Of a DNA stretch of 64,000 nucleotides, positions 45,231 through 56,452 are shown in pieces. Under the pieces are notes generated by a model. That model searched no databases and was not told where the DNA came from. It was given only the letters and a program-made list of their open reading frames with translations. The stretch is from Prosapia bicincta. Its lineage: Eukaryota; Arthropoda; Insecta; Hemiptera; Cercopidae. Position numbers and translations under genes: made by a program. The number at the start of each line of letters is the position of its first letter. Within the stretch, counting starts at the first letter, position 1. The DNA lies in the NCBI GenBank assembly GCA_036971475.1, contig JBAIZL010000003.1:85184542-85248541 (forward strand), given 5' to 3'.

Positions 45231-47287
45231 TAGAAATAAATTGTCTACACTCATAAATAAATACTGATACGAGGAATTTAAGAAAGTAATTTCACATTTA
45301 ATTGTAATTTTCTATCGTAAATTTTGAGTTTGGTTAAGGTCGAATTAAAATATATACGAAATTCATTCTGGCTATGTTTTAAACATTATTTTTAAAAAAA
45401 ACGTACACAATCTAATTATTGCAGTTATTACTGTTTTCGTCTGGGAATCACAACTATATGTTTTGTACGGGAGAAAAATCATCTCACGATTGATTCCTTC
45501 ACTAGACGCGCTTCCTATTTTAGCTTAAATCAAGCTATAAGAAATGATTTTATCTGTTTATTTTATGTTATAGATTATGTTGTAGAAAAGCTTTCTCAGC
45601 AAGTATATTATCTTACTTTATAATTTTATTATGCAATTTTTTTTTAGTCAATAAATATATTTACTTCAATAAATCTTACTGCATTAATTCAGTCCTAAAT
45701 TTATGTTTTAAGTTTTTAAAATTTAAACCTTTTCTGCGTGTCTGACGCTTTTTTAAGAGCTAATTTCAACTAAACAAACTTTTTAGTCAGTAAATTTTTC
45801 AACTTATAATAAATTTTTTCTCCTGTCCTTTATTACTAATTACACTCTATTAAAACGTCTATCAACTACATTCTACAAATGAAGTATTCACCTACGTCGG
45901 CCAGTGCCACTGACTGCCAAATTGTAATTTTTTCTTAATGTGTTTTACAAAAATTTCATAACGTCTTCGGTTTATGGGAGGGTTAATTCAGAAAGACTCT
46001 TTCACAAGCCGTACTTTGCTAACGCCTTGTTTTTTCAGACCTATGTATACCGAAACCTTCTCCCTTGGTTGTTGTTACGGCTTCGATGGAATTGACCACA
46101 TATTGATTAATCATCCTGTAGGGCTATAACAATACTGCAGCAAATTATTTTATTTTACATGACTTTAATTTATTACAAGAATCTAAGTTACTGAAAACAT
46201 ATGTAATCCGCTTTCAAAATAGTAGGCGTTTTAAAATTGTCAAATTTTGTTTTCATCACTTTAGACAAATTCTTAATTTTGTACTTGAACCTGTCATTGA
46301 GAAATAAATGTTATACTTTACTTGTTGGTTTCCAGCACTAGGTTGTGTCGACAGTCAGAAGCTTCTATACCCTGAACGTTAGTGATGAAAGGATTTTAAA
46401 TCGGTAAATATAAGTTTAGAAGTTTGTATATAGTATATTTACCGAGACGGATGATTTATTTCCAAGTAAATATGAAATGCAATTTATATTTCCGTTAAAC
46501 AAACACAGGGTTGAGGGATATAATTTAAGTTAGTCTGAACTTTCTGGATCGAGTGTTTGATTTGGCATGCTTACTCGAGTTAATTACAAAGCCCGATAAC
46601 GGCTTTGATCTCCATAAGGTAATTAGCTATTCGATTTTCTTGAGATGTGCGAACATAGTCTTAGTAAACAGATCTTAGTACCTTTCCTAAACAGACTTAT
46701 GCCTGTTTGGAGTAATAATTGGTCGGGAAAATGCGCTACCTCTGTAAATCAGAATGTGGTTATTTTCTTTGTCACTGAAATAAAACGTCAGCGCCTACAC
46801 ATGCATTTCCGTCGGTTGAGATAGGGATCCACCAGAATCCTCCCTGCATCTCATTGTTTCCTCTGTATGTTCAGGACAATACTTCGCGTGCCTTGCGTCC
46901 ATGACGGCTACTTAATCAGTAAGTACTGTTGTATATATCAATTCTACAGAGATGTGGTGCAAGGTGGCCATTGGTAGCTGCACGCCTACGTATCTAGGAA
47001 GCTTTTTGTTTGTTAATCTAGTCCATTACTTCTATCCGCTAGCCAGGGTAATTTTTTCTGAAGGAATAGATCACAGACGTTGCACTTGTGGTAGGGGGGA
47101 TTTTTGCGGCGGGTGTGTCTTATCGTTTCTCCAAATATCCACGTGATTGGAAATCCATAGTAATACGAGATGCTAGCCACTTGTTATTTAGATCAGCCTC
47201 ACTCTGCAGCCTTACACCAGTGTGCAATCCCGGTATGTGTTTATAGCAACAGCTGATATGGTTGCTGAGAATCAACCATTATTAAAT
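45231..47287. other. AT-rich non-coding DNA
   Basis: No gene or repeat that I can support in about 2 kb. Confidence 0.4.
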
Positions 47288-47293
47288 AAATAA

Positions 47294-47330
<37 letters not shown>

Positions 47331-47340
47331 CACACACATA
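47288..47340. repeat. (CA)n/(TA)n microsatellite
   Basis: Dinucleotide runs of CA, TA, then CA. Confidence 0.95.
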
Positions 47341-47346
47341 TACATA

Positions 47347-47566
47347 ACTTACACTACAATGTACTCGTACTTAAACAAGAATGTTACTTGATATTTATGC
47401 AAGTTAACTTTCTAGGACTTTAATCACGTATTTATAGTCTTTGAAAATGATACTATATTACTAAGTCCTCGCATATAGTTCAGTCACATATATACCAAGT
47501 ATTATTCTTGTTGAAGTACATTGTAGTGTAAGTGATGAGTGAATACAAGAAAACAGTGTTGCAAAG

Positions 47567-47567
<1 letters not shown>
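47347..47567. mobile_element. Foldback element, diverged hammerhead family C
   Basis: ACTTACACTACAATGTACT at 47,347 is mirrored by AGTACATTGTAGTGTAAGT ending at 47,533. The inner arms hold CAAGAAT, ATATTTATGC and AGTTAACTTTC, the words of the 38.4-kb element. The tail to about 47,567 (AGTGAATACAAG, AGTGTTGCAA) is the shared tail. On the minus strand GAA, AGTTAACT, T and GCATAAAT are kept. The CTGANGA core is not recognisable. Confidence 0.6.

Positions 47568-47569
<2 letters not shown>

Positions 47570-47629
<60 letters not shown>
47570..47629. repeat. (TA)n microsatellite
   Basis: A TA run between two foldback elements. Confidence 0.95.
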
Positions 47630-47632
<3 letters not shown>

Positions 47633-47682
47633 CCTATATATATATGCTGATACGTATTCCTTCACGGATGGAAAAATATGAT

Positions 47683-47906
47683 GAATAGTTACTATCTGGA
47701 GTACATCCGTTCATTCTGCAGTCCATAAATTCGCAGTTCCGACGTTTCGCTAGAACCTCATCCAGCATTGACGAGGTAAACCCAACATCTCGCTCTTCTA
47801 CTGTTGTTGGGTTCACCTTGTCAATGCTGGATGAGATTCTAGCGAAACATCGGAACTGCGAATTTATGGACTGCAAAATGAACGGATGTACTCCAGATAG
47901 TAACTA

Positions 47907-47909
<3 letters not shown>
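47683..47909. mobile_element. Foldback element with hammerhead-like arms lacking the core
   Basis: Arms of about 105 bp (GAATAGTTACTATCTGGAG ... AACCCAACA and the mirror image) match over almost their full length, with a loop of about 20 bp. Each arm has a stem GCUGGA / UCUAGC followed by GAAACGTC or GAAACATC, like the stem II, GAA and helix III part of a hammerhead. The expected CTGANGA is GTCAA in both arms. A (TA)n tract abuts the right end at 47,911-47,974. Confidence 0.65.

Positions 47910-47910
<1 letters not shown>

Positions 47911-47974
<64 letters not shown>
47911..47974. repeat. (TA)n microsatellite
   Basis: A TA run directly after the foldback. Confidence 0.95.
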
Positions 47975-47977
<3 letters not shown>

Positions 47978-48506
47978 ATGAAATCAGTAAAGGTGTGAGA
48001 GGTGGTTATTTAATGGACTGAATTTTAAAATCCGTTTTCAAAACCTTTTCTGGAAGGAAAAATTATAAATACAAAATAATACACATCCTTAAGGCTTGTA
48101 AACCGTATTAGTTTTGTAGCCCTTGTTTAACCAAATGTATTTTTTATTGTTTTCTGATTTTTTTTAAATCAAGGCCATCAAGTTGGTTTATTTTGTTGGT
48201 AAACATTTAAGACAGAAATAAATATCATATGTAAAAGAGGTGAAATTAAAAGCGAATGAAATGCAGCCAGCCACATCAACTTCTCAAATATCTGTAGATA
48301 TACAATAATGTCCGCTTTTGTATGCAACGTAATCATTCCTTATGGAAACTATAATAAGTATCTGATTATGAACCTAGAAGCCAAACTGAGATGGAAGCAC
48401 CACATGGAAGAAAGAAGACGGAATTAAATATCAAATTTCGTTTGCAGTATTGGCTTCTAATTAGAAAATCAAATCTGTCAATATATAATAAAAATAAAAT
48501 ATAGTT
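47975..48506. other. AT-rich non-coding DNA
   Basis: Nothing recognisable. Confidence 0.4.
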
Positions 48507-48550
48507 AATAAATACACAAAAACCTCTTAACCACAAACTTTCTTTATTTT

Positions 48551-48596
48551 ACCGTTATGTACATTTCAGTTAAAAAGTAACCATCCTCAGAGGGAT
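48551..48596 (-). ncRNA. Type I hammerhead ribozyme, left copy
   Basis: On the minus strand: core CTGAGGA plus T, stem II GGUUAC / UUAACU region, GAA, helix III ATGTACAT, cleavage-site A. Stem I (ATCCCT against ACGGT) has mismatches, so it is weaker than in the 36.3-kb copies. The core is intact. Confidence 0.6.
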
Positions 48597-48623
48597 AACA
48601 TACAAAGACAGTCTTTGTATGTT

Positions 48624-48669
48624 ATCCCTCTGAGGATGGTTACTTTGTAACTGAAATGTACATAACGGT
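48624..48669 (+). ncRNA. Type I hammerhead ribozyme, right copy
   Basis: On the plus strand: core CTGAGGA plus T, stem II GGUUAC / GUAACU with loop UUU (one G-U), GAA, helix III ATGTACAT, cleavage-site A. Stem I is weak, as in the left copy. Confidence 0.6.
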
Positions 48670-48713
48670 AAAATAAAGAAAGTTTGTGGTTAAGAGGTTT
48701 TTGTGTATTTATT

Positions 48714-49440
48714 ATTAAATTCAACCACAGTATATTCCTAATAAATAGTAAAAATATATTTAGATTACAAAAAAAATACGATCGTCACTCTACAAACGAT
48801 TATAATATAAACATTCTTCAGTTCCAAAGTAAGATACTAAAACATTTGTTAATGCCCATTAGTTTCTTAAAAATAAATATATACGGGACCTAAACATCCC
48901 TATAGTAAAAGAAGAAATAAAGAAGATGTTCAAAATAAATTAACAAAGGCGTCATCTTTATTCGAATGTAGCAGCTATTCAACTGCTTGCTAACGATCAC
49001 ATGGTTGGAGGTTCGGGACAACAATACCTCTCGGGTTAGGTGGTGCGATATAATGTTGTGCTAGTTACTAGTGAATACTTAATTAACAATGTCCAGACTA
49101 GAACAAAAGATCCTTTGGGCAGCTTTGGTTGTTAGGTTTTTGAGGTAAGATACTAAAGGAATGCTATAGGTTGTTCTTATAGGAAAAGTTTTAATGAAAC
49201 AAGCACTATTAAAAATGTTGAATGTGGCTATACTTTGTGAACATCTTTCAAGAGGTCGGATTTATTTTTATTCATAATTTCTATATTTTCTTAAAATAAT
49301 TCTATCTGTATTCCGAATGAAAAAGTGTATTCGTACCGCACATTTCAAAAACGTTTCATTTTATTTCTGTTTTATTTTGTAATAAAACATTTTTAAAAGT
49401 AATGAATTTTTGTTATTGTAACTTTTAACAATTTTGTTAT
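48714..49440. other. AT-rich non-coding DNA
   Basis: Nothing recognisable. Confidence 0.4.
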
Positions 49441-50219
49441 TTTATTAAACAGAAATCTGTAGAATCTCGTCTTTTGCAAAAAACGTTTTTTGTTTTTGAT
49501 CGTTGGGACTTTGGTCTATGTCCCCAAAACCCACCCAGTGATGAAAATATTTTTTGTTAAACAGATTCTCTATAGACTCTCGTCTTTTGCTAATAACATT
49601 TTTTTTTTGGATCGTTGGGACCCCGGTCTATACCCTCATAACCCACCCTGTGGTGAACATATTTTTTTTGTTAAACAGAAATCCGTAGATTCTTGTCTTT
49701 TGCAAATAACGTTTTTTTTTTGGTTAGTTCGGGCCCCTGTGTATACCCCCAAAAACCGCCTAGTGGTGAAAATATGTTTTGTTAAACAGAAATCCGTAGA
49801 TTCTTGTCTTTTACAAATAACGTTTTTTTTTGGTTCGTTGGGACCCCGGTCTGTACCCCCAAAACCCACCCAGTGGTGAAAATATTTTTTGTTTAACAGA
49901 AATCTGTAGACTCTCGTTTTTTTTTCAAATAACGTTTTTTTTTGGTTCGTTGGGACCCCGGCTGTACCCCCAAAACCCACCCAGTGGTGGAAATATGTTT
50001 TGTTACACAGAAATCTGTAGACTCTCGTCTTTTTCAAATAACGTTTTTTCTGGCTCGTTGGGACCCCGGTCTGTACCCCCAAAACCCACCCAGTGGTGGA
50101 AATATGTTTTGTTACACAGAAATCTGTAGACTCTCGTCTTTTTCAAATAACGTTTTTTCTGGCTCGTTGGGACCCCGGTCTGTACCCCCAAAACCCACCC
50201 AGTGGTGGAAATATTTTTA
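49441..50219. repeat. ~109-bp satellite, about 7 copies
   Basis: Each unit holds AAACAGAAATCTGTAGA, TCTCGTCTTTT, a T-run, GTTGGGACCCCGGTCTG and CCAAAACCCACCCAGTGG. The last word recurs at 49,981, 50,090 and 50,199, 109 bp apart. Earlier units are 109-112 bp and more diverged. Open frames through it on both strands are by-products. Confidence 0.95.
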
Positions 50220-52039
50220 GCGAGCTGCCTCTCTTTCAAATGCGCAGGCGGTTAGGATCCCTCCTGCACGTGAAGGAATCGGGACAAACTGCCAATGACC
50301 CAAAACGCCTTTGATGCTCACGAATCAGAGTTTAACATCAGCCCGAGGTTTGCTGTCCAGAAACACCACACAGATATTGCGTGTCAGTTTGAAGTTATCG
50401 TTCTCAGATTTTGTTCGCGATAAAATAGTGATAAGAGTTTATATATTAATAACTGCTTGTAAAAGGTTTCAAGTAATTTTTACTTCTACAATAAAAGCTT
50501 TCACGTTTTTATTTGAAAATGTCATCCAGTATTCAGCCCCTTTATTATTATTGTGTATAAAAACTAGTGACGTGGCTTGGAGTGATTTGTCGTTTTAAAA
50601 CGACGAATAACAACTAAGCTGTATTTCCATTGATTTATAATCAGTGTAAATTATAAATTACGAGTTTATTCCGTGATGGGTGGTGTGAGTGAATAAGCGA
50701 ATACATTCGAGCTGTCATAATGTATCTACTGACGTTTTGTGTTAAATATTAAATGTCATTGCTGGGTTGTTTAAGGGGATGAGCTAGTAAGGGCAGGGAA
50801 GAATTTTGACTACAGGTAAGGACGGACATAAACTAGCTGGTGTAACATATAGGGAAGATATTTTGGAATCACGTGGGAAGGGAATCATCGCTTAGCTGAT
50901 GATCAACTAGCGGGGTCATAAAATAGTCCATCAGTTACATCCTCTAGTAAAGGGAATAATAAGGAAGGGTAAATGGAAAGATATAATAATCCTCTGGTAC
51001 TCTGAGCCCGTTCTGAAGGGGGGGCGATCTACCCGCCGTTCCTCGCTGGATATAAGGTGCACAATTAGGTGGGTAGTGAGAGTTTAGGGGAAGAAACTAA
51101 TAAAGATGCCCTTAAGGGCTTAAGTTTTTTAATAAGCGGGGAGTGGAATAATATGGAAGCCATTGGTTGGGGTAAACCACAGTTTTGAACATTTGGATAC
51201 TGCATCTTAGATATGTGCCAAGGATGAATGCATGGATATGTGTCACAAAGAATGCAATGTCTGAGAGTTAGGTAGGGAGTAAAACAATTTCCAAGGGTTA
51301 GTGGGGATGGGCAAAGAACTGTGAAATCGATTTGAGAGGCAAAATTACTAAAACGGAGTTATTTTTATTGGGTAACAGTGGTCTGTGAAGGAAACAAGAA
51401 ACTGCTGTAAACGGAGAAACTGTGATGTAAGATGGTAACATGGTATGGAGATAAGTTACAATAAAAATATGTTGGTAAAACTGAACTTCAGAAAAGATTT
51501 CGTAATCTTGTTGAGGTGAAATAAATGTTAATAAATTTAAGGCTTGGGTTGCAATTATTAAAAAAGGAAGCAGTAAACCAATATAAAAATTCAAGTGTTG
51601 GTAGATTGTATTAGGAGTGACCTGCGAGGAAAAGAAATAAACTGGCATGTAGGAACCTAACATATAGATACTGAATACAGTAAAGTAAAATTAAACTTTG
51701 AAACGGGTTTCGTAGAATTTTTCTTCCAACTAAACCGAAACAGAAAAAATGTATTTTATAGTGAAAAATCCAGATGCTTTTACAATCTGCCACCACAATA
51801 AATAAATTGTATTTTAAAAAAATTCTAATGACTCAACGTCATAATTTATAATAATGATCGATAAAAGCTGTTTATTAATGGTAAAACATATCTTTGTATT
51901 TTTATTGCGTCTACAAGAACCCTTAATATTTCATTAATACTTAAACAGCCTGAAAGGGAAGCATAAAAACTTCATCCACAACGATCATTAACCCTTGAAG
52001 AGAGAAAAAGCTTTTAACAGAATATTTTATTACAACAGT
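50220..52039. other. Non-coding DNA
   Basis: About 1.8 kb with no supportable gene. At 50,760-51,300 the plus strand is purine-rich with many GGG and GGAA words. A 121-codon minus-strand open frame at 51,298-51,663 has no recognisable motif. Confidence 0.35.
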
Positions 52040-52795
52040 GTTCGACGTAACTCTACATTTACGGTAAATAATATATTCCGTCTGTAAGCGGTTATGGGTC
52101 ATTTTGTAAGTCCCAAAGAGGCTGCCAAGCTTTTTTCATCACTCCAGTGTTGGTTGCTCTTACGGTAAACAATTTATTCCGCCTGTAAGCGGTTATGGGT
52201 AATTTTGTAAATCCCAAAGAGGGTGCCAAGTCTTTTTTTAATCGCTTCAGTGTTGGTTGCCTTTACCTTAACAATATATTCCGCCTGTAAGATGTTATGG
52301 GTCACTTTGTAAGAATCAGAGAGGCTGCTAAGTCTTTACACATAAATTCAGTGTCGATTGCTTTTTCAGTAAATAATATAGTCCGTTTCTAAGCGGGGTT
52401 TGGTCACTTTATAAGACTCAGAGAGGGTGATAAGTCTTTACACATAAATTCAGTGTCAATTGTTTTTTCAGTAAATAATATAGTCCGTTTCTAAGCGGGG
52501 TTTGGTCACTTTATAAGACTCAGAGAGGCTGCTAAGTCTTTACACATAAATTCAGTGTCAATTGTTTTTTCAGTAAATAATATAGTCCGTTTCTAAGCGG
52601 GGTTTGGTCACTTTATAAGACTCAGAGAGGCTGCTAAGTCTTTACACATAAATTCAGTGTCAATTGTTTTTTCAGTAAATAATATACCCAATCTTTAAGA
52701 GGTTATGGGTCATTTTATAAGACTCAGAGATTCTGCCAATTCATCACACATAAATTCAGTGTCGGTTGCTTTTTCAGTATGTGATAGAGTCCGTC
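52040..52795. repeat. 102-bp satellite, about 7 copies (unrelated to the 8.5-kb one)
   Basis: CAGTGT recurs at 52,145, 52,248, 52,349, 52,451, 52,553, 52,655 and 52,757, that is 101-103 bp apart. Units contain TTTTTCAGTAAATAATATA, GTCCGTTTCTAAGCGG and AAGACTCAGAGAGGCTGC. Middle units are almost identical and outer ones diverged. The sequence does not resemble the other 102-bp satellite, so the equal length is probably coincidence. Confidence 0.95.
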
Positions 52796-53390
52796 TTTGC
52801 TAATGAAACAGTGTTTGTTAATTTTAAAATACGGCCCGGCTAGCCTGAGAGTAGGAAATTCACTTGTGTTCGTATAATATTATGATATTTGGTTGGAATA
52901 TTTGTAATTATCTTAAATTAGGTTCTAAAAATATTTGCTTTAAGATAACATCTTTTTTTTTAATGATTAAAAACGTCTTGTGATAGTTTGTAGGCCTATA
53001 TGGTAGTTTATCGTAAATGTATGGCGGGTTGTTAAGTCTCCATGTCTCTACAAGATAGGAAGCTTGAGTTTAATAAAAGCCACAGTTCCCACGTGAACGA
53101 TGAATCTCCTTCCTCCGCCTGACAGACGGAACAAGTCCTTTGCTCGGACAACTATGATACTACTTCCGTCTTAAATCCTTACCATAAATAAACCAACTTA
53201 ATACGCCTCACCTCAAAAATATTTATTTAATATCATAATAAGATTGACAAGTATTTTTATATTTTTTTGTATTTAAATTTTTTGTCTTCAGATAAAGGTT
53301 TTGGAAAAGGAAAGTAAACTTCAGTTTATTACTCTGCAAATTCTGACATCTTTTTCGATTTTTTAAGATAAACCTTCTGTCTTTTTCTTC
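52796..53390. other. Non-coding DNA
   Basis: Nothing recognisable. Confidence 0.4.
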
Positions 53391-53594
<204 letters not shown>

Positions 53595-54501
53595 TTTCTT
53601 TGGAACAATTAGGGGGCAATAAAATATGCCATCTCAGGACGTTGTATTAGATTTACTTTTTATATTATCATTGATTATTTAGTAGTACTTTGAATGTATA
53701 TTTTTAATAAAATAGAAGAAAATAATTCAAAGTAAATATGACGCCAGCAGATTTGGCATATATTAACATTATGTATGCTTTGTAGGCACGTGCAGAAATT
53801 CATATAAAATCTAGCAGTTGAAGAACTTTCCAAATGTTGAAGCTTCAAAAAATATATAAATCTATGGTTAAGAGATTCATACACTTATTCTTGTTTAAAC
53901 ATTTGGAGTGCAGTTTAGAGTCAGAGAGAAAATAAGGGTATAGTGTAACGTATTATAACAAATTATAACGTTCAAACTTGAAAATATGACACAGGAAAAA
54001 GTAGCTCATTCGCTTAGTTTTTGTAAGCAAGTTTCGTATTGGTGGAAAAACTTTAAATGCAATCGTGGATACGCGCAGTTGTGGAACTGACAGTGTACAA
54101 TAACGAGTCAAGGAAGCGTTTGCTTCAAAAAGGGAGAGCGATAGGTACGGTGCGTAGGTTTATAACGGTGTCCTTCGTTCTGCTCTAGCATTTGACTACT
54201 AGCCTAACTGAAAACATTATACAATACATATACCGTCTCTTTCGTAATCGCGTCTTTTTCTTTGCAGAAACAGAGCAACACATTTAAAGATCATGTCTAC
54301 GTCAAACTATTACAGTATTATCATTTAGTGAATTAGAGCTGTTTACACTTTAAACACGACACTGATGTTTTCTGAAGTGTTGGGTTTTGACCCCGCACTG
54401 CAGCCCAGTCCCCCCTAGCGATCTCAAGGTCAGAGACACGGTTAAACCTCACGCACTGTTGTATGTTCTAAATATTTGCTGGGTTATTGTTGAGTTGTTA
54501 T
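53595..54501. other. Non-coding DNA
   Basis: Nothing recognisable up to the TTAA at 54,502. Confidence 0.4.
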
Positions 54502-54505
54502 TTAA

Positions 54506-56448
54506 GGGGACCCGTACCTTATATGCTACTCCAAACTAACATAAGGAACATTTTCTCAGCACTCTTACAAGTTATCAATTTGAAATTTTTACCCGTATTT
54601 TATGAGACCCTTTTACAACTTTTGACCAGAGCATTTGTTTTTTTCCATTTGTAGTTTAATACAAAATTTTTTTTCCGGCAACATGTTTGAACTCTTTCTA
54701 TTTTTGCCTTGTAATTGTGCATAAAATGATTTAATTTTATGTTAGCAAAATTTCCTCTGGTCAAAAGTTGTATCTTTATGTCTGTAATGCACCGTGAAAA
54801 TCTTGGTCGATTACCTTAACCGGTCAATAAAAAAATGTCTCAAAAAAACAAATTTTCGGGAAATCGCAAAAAACTGAAACGACATAATAAAAACTGACCA
54901 AACTTAATGAATTCCAGCTTCATAGTCAGACAAATTGTCATATTCTTCTTCCAACTTCTTTCTGGAAAACCTCCTTCTTCTTCTAGCATCTTTTTCATAG
55001 TCAGATAAATTGTCATATTCTTCTTCCAACTTCTGTCTGGATAACCTCCTTCTTCTTCTAGCATCTCTTTCATAATCAGAATTGTTTTTCTGAACTTCTT
55101 ATTCTTTCTGCATCTAAAGTTTGCATAGCCGTTACCATAAATAACCCAGGTTTCAGTCCCAATCTCTGAAATACCTTGCACTTATTTATGTAGCCTTCAT
55201 TGAAACATGACACACTATCTTATGAGCTCCTAAGCTCCTGAGTTTATACTCCTCAGCTCAAAGTTTTTATTCCTACAAAAACATTTTTGGGCACTGTAGT
55301 CCATACAACGCTACTGAACGACTCATTAGCATTTTGAGTTTTACCGTGTGTACACCTTTGTAATAATACTGGATCTGCAAGATCTTTAAAAACTGGTTTA
55401 ATTACCTCCATTATTGCACCAGCAATACTTCTTTCATGCTTGTAATTTCCCTCCATTATTTTAAAGAAATCTTTTGTATTTACACCAGGTATCTGGTGTG
55501 TGACCCAGAAGGACATAAACCATGACATGGGTGTTCATCTGTTGATAGCTTGTGAAAATATATTGCCAAAATTGCTTGTTGCATATTTTTGACAGAGTTT
55601 AGATTTTTTCTTAATGCGTCACCATAGTAGGTTTGCAATTGGTCAATGGTAGCATCAGTTAACCTATTTTCTCCTCCAGTAGGCAGATTATTTGAAAGTT
55701 TTTTACCCTTCATGTCATGTTTTATTTTTCTTAGTCGGCTCCCCATTCTTTCTGAATGTGAGCTATAAATTCCAGTTTAGATATCTGAATATCACCATAA
55801 GGTTTGGCTTCAAAAATAGACTTTAAAGACTTGCTGTCACCATCACCTAGATACTGTGTATACATAACATTATACTTTTCAACAGACCTACTAAACATTT
55901 GACCCACCCCAGCAACTTCCATACCACCGCTGCTACCATAGTAATTCGCAGTGCAGTTTACTTCATGCTTTCCTTTATCTATGCAAATGCAATGCTTAGT
56001 AAGAATGGCAACATCAATTATCTTCCCACTATCTACACTTGTTGTACTGATAACACCATTTAGTGACTGGTGTCCTCGTTTCTGCCATGACCCATCAAAA
56101 GCAGCAGATAAGTGTCTATATTCAGTGCTAGCTTCTATTACAGCTTCTTCCACTGCCTTATTCATGTTATCACATGCAATATCCTGCACTACGTTAAATA
56201 AAATATCTGTGTATTTGTGTGCTTTTGCTGGAGGTGGAGGTATATTCATTATTCCACACAGCACGAAAATTGTGAAGAGAATTAAGAAAAACGTAGTAGT
56301 TGAGGATAATTAAAACAAAAAATAAATAGTGAAAGAAATCTAGTATGGTTACAAATTATATATCATTTTAAGCATAAAATTCTGTAGATTAATTTAGGAA
56401 AATAAAAAAAAATGGTGAAAAATGTTTTTCCGCAAGGTCCGGGTCCCC
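54506..56448 (-). mobile_element. Mutator/Kolobok-like DNA transposon, decayed
   Basis: The ends are inverted repeats: GGGGACCCGTACCTT at 54,506 and, on the other strand from 56,448, GGGGACCCGGACCTT (14 of 15 match). Both are flanked by TTAA (54,502-54,505 and 56,449-56,452), the target duplication of Kolobok elements. The interior encodes, on the minus strand, fragments of the large Mutator-like transposase family common in arthropods. At 1943 bp, with the coding start missing, this is a truncated, non-autonomous copy. Confidence 0.85.
54904..56264 (-). pseudogene. Mutator-like (Kolobok-type) transposase, broken
   Basis: Minus-strand fragments follow the family order. The first (56,264-55,731) begins CGIMNIPPPPAKAH and holds AAFDGSWQKRGHQSLNG, with a likely catalytic D, and TTSVDSGKIIDVAIL. 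The second (55,746-55,480) holds GGENRLTDATIDQLQTYYG and HKLSTDEHPCHGLCPSG. The third (55,528-55,253) holds VIKPVFKDLADPVLLQRC, HGKTQNANESFSSVVW and KNVFVGIKTL. A further frame at about 55,230-55,090 reads CFNEGYINKCKVFQRLG. The C-terminus (about 55,085-54,904) is a basic then acidic tail, with the 25-residue block DARRRRRLSRQKLEEEYDNL plus SDYEK present twice in tandem, and TAA at 54,904-54,906. At least three frameshifts, near 55,740, 55,500 and 55,090, and a missing N-terminal part make it inactive. The family's function is cut-and-paste transposition. Confidence 0.85.
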
Positions 56449-56452
56449 TTAA

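Larger units (their letters stand above)
48507..48713. mobile_element. 207-bp near-perfect palindrome with two hammerhead ribozymes
   Basis: Arms of 103 bp (AATAAATACACAAAAACC ... TACAAAGAC and its mirror) meet with almost no loop at about 48,610 (AAAGACAGTCTTT). Each arm holds one hammerhead. The matching is far tighter than in the other foldbacks, so the copy is young or has been corrected by gene conversion. The helix III word ATGTACAT and the CCCTCTGA junction are shared with the 36.3-kb element, so the two are related families. Confidence 0.75.

Noticed and set aside
43917..45233. Open frames on both strands as cysteine-rich proteins
   Set aside because: They are translations of an 18-bp minisatellite in both directions. 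No independent coding evidence.
49490..50314. Overlapping open frames on both strands
   Set aside because: They arise from the ~109-bp satellite and shift frame between units.
51298..51796. 121- and 61-codon minus-strand frames as membrane proteins
   Set aside because: Hydrophobicity follows from the T-rich strand. No motif and no homologous pattern recognised.
55951..56313. 120-codon plus-strand gene
   Set aside because: It is the antisense of the transposase remnant, whose minus-strand frame matches a known family.
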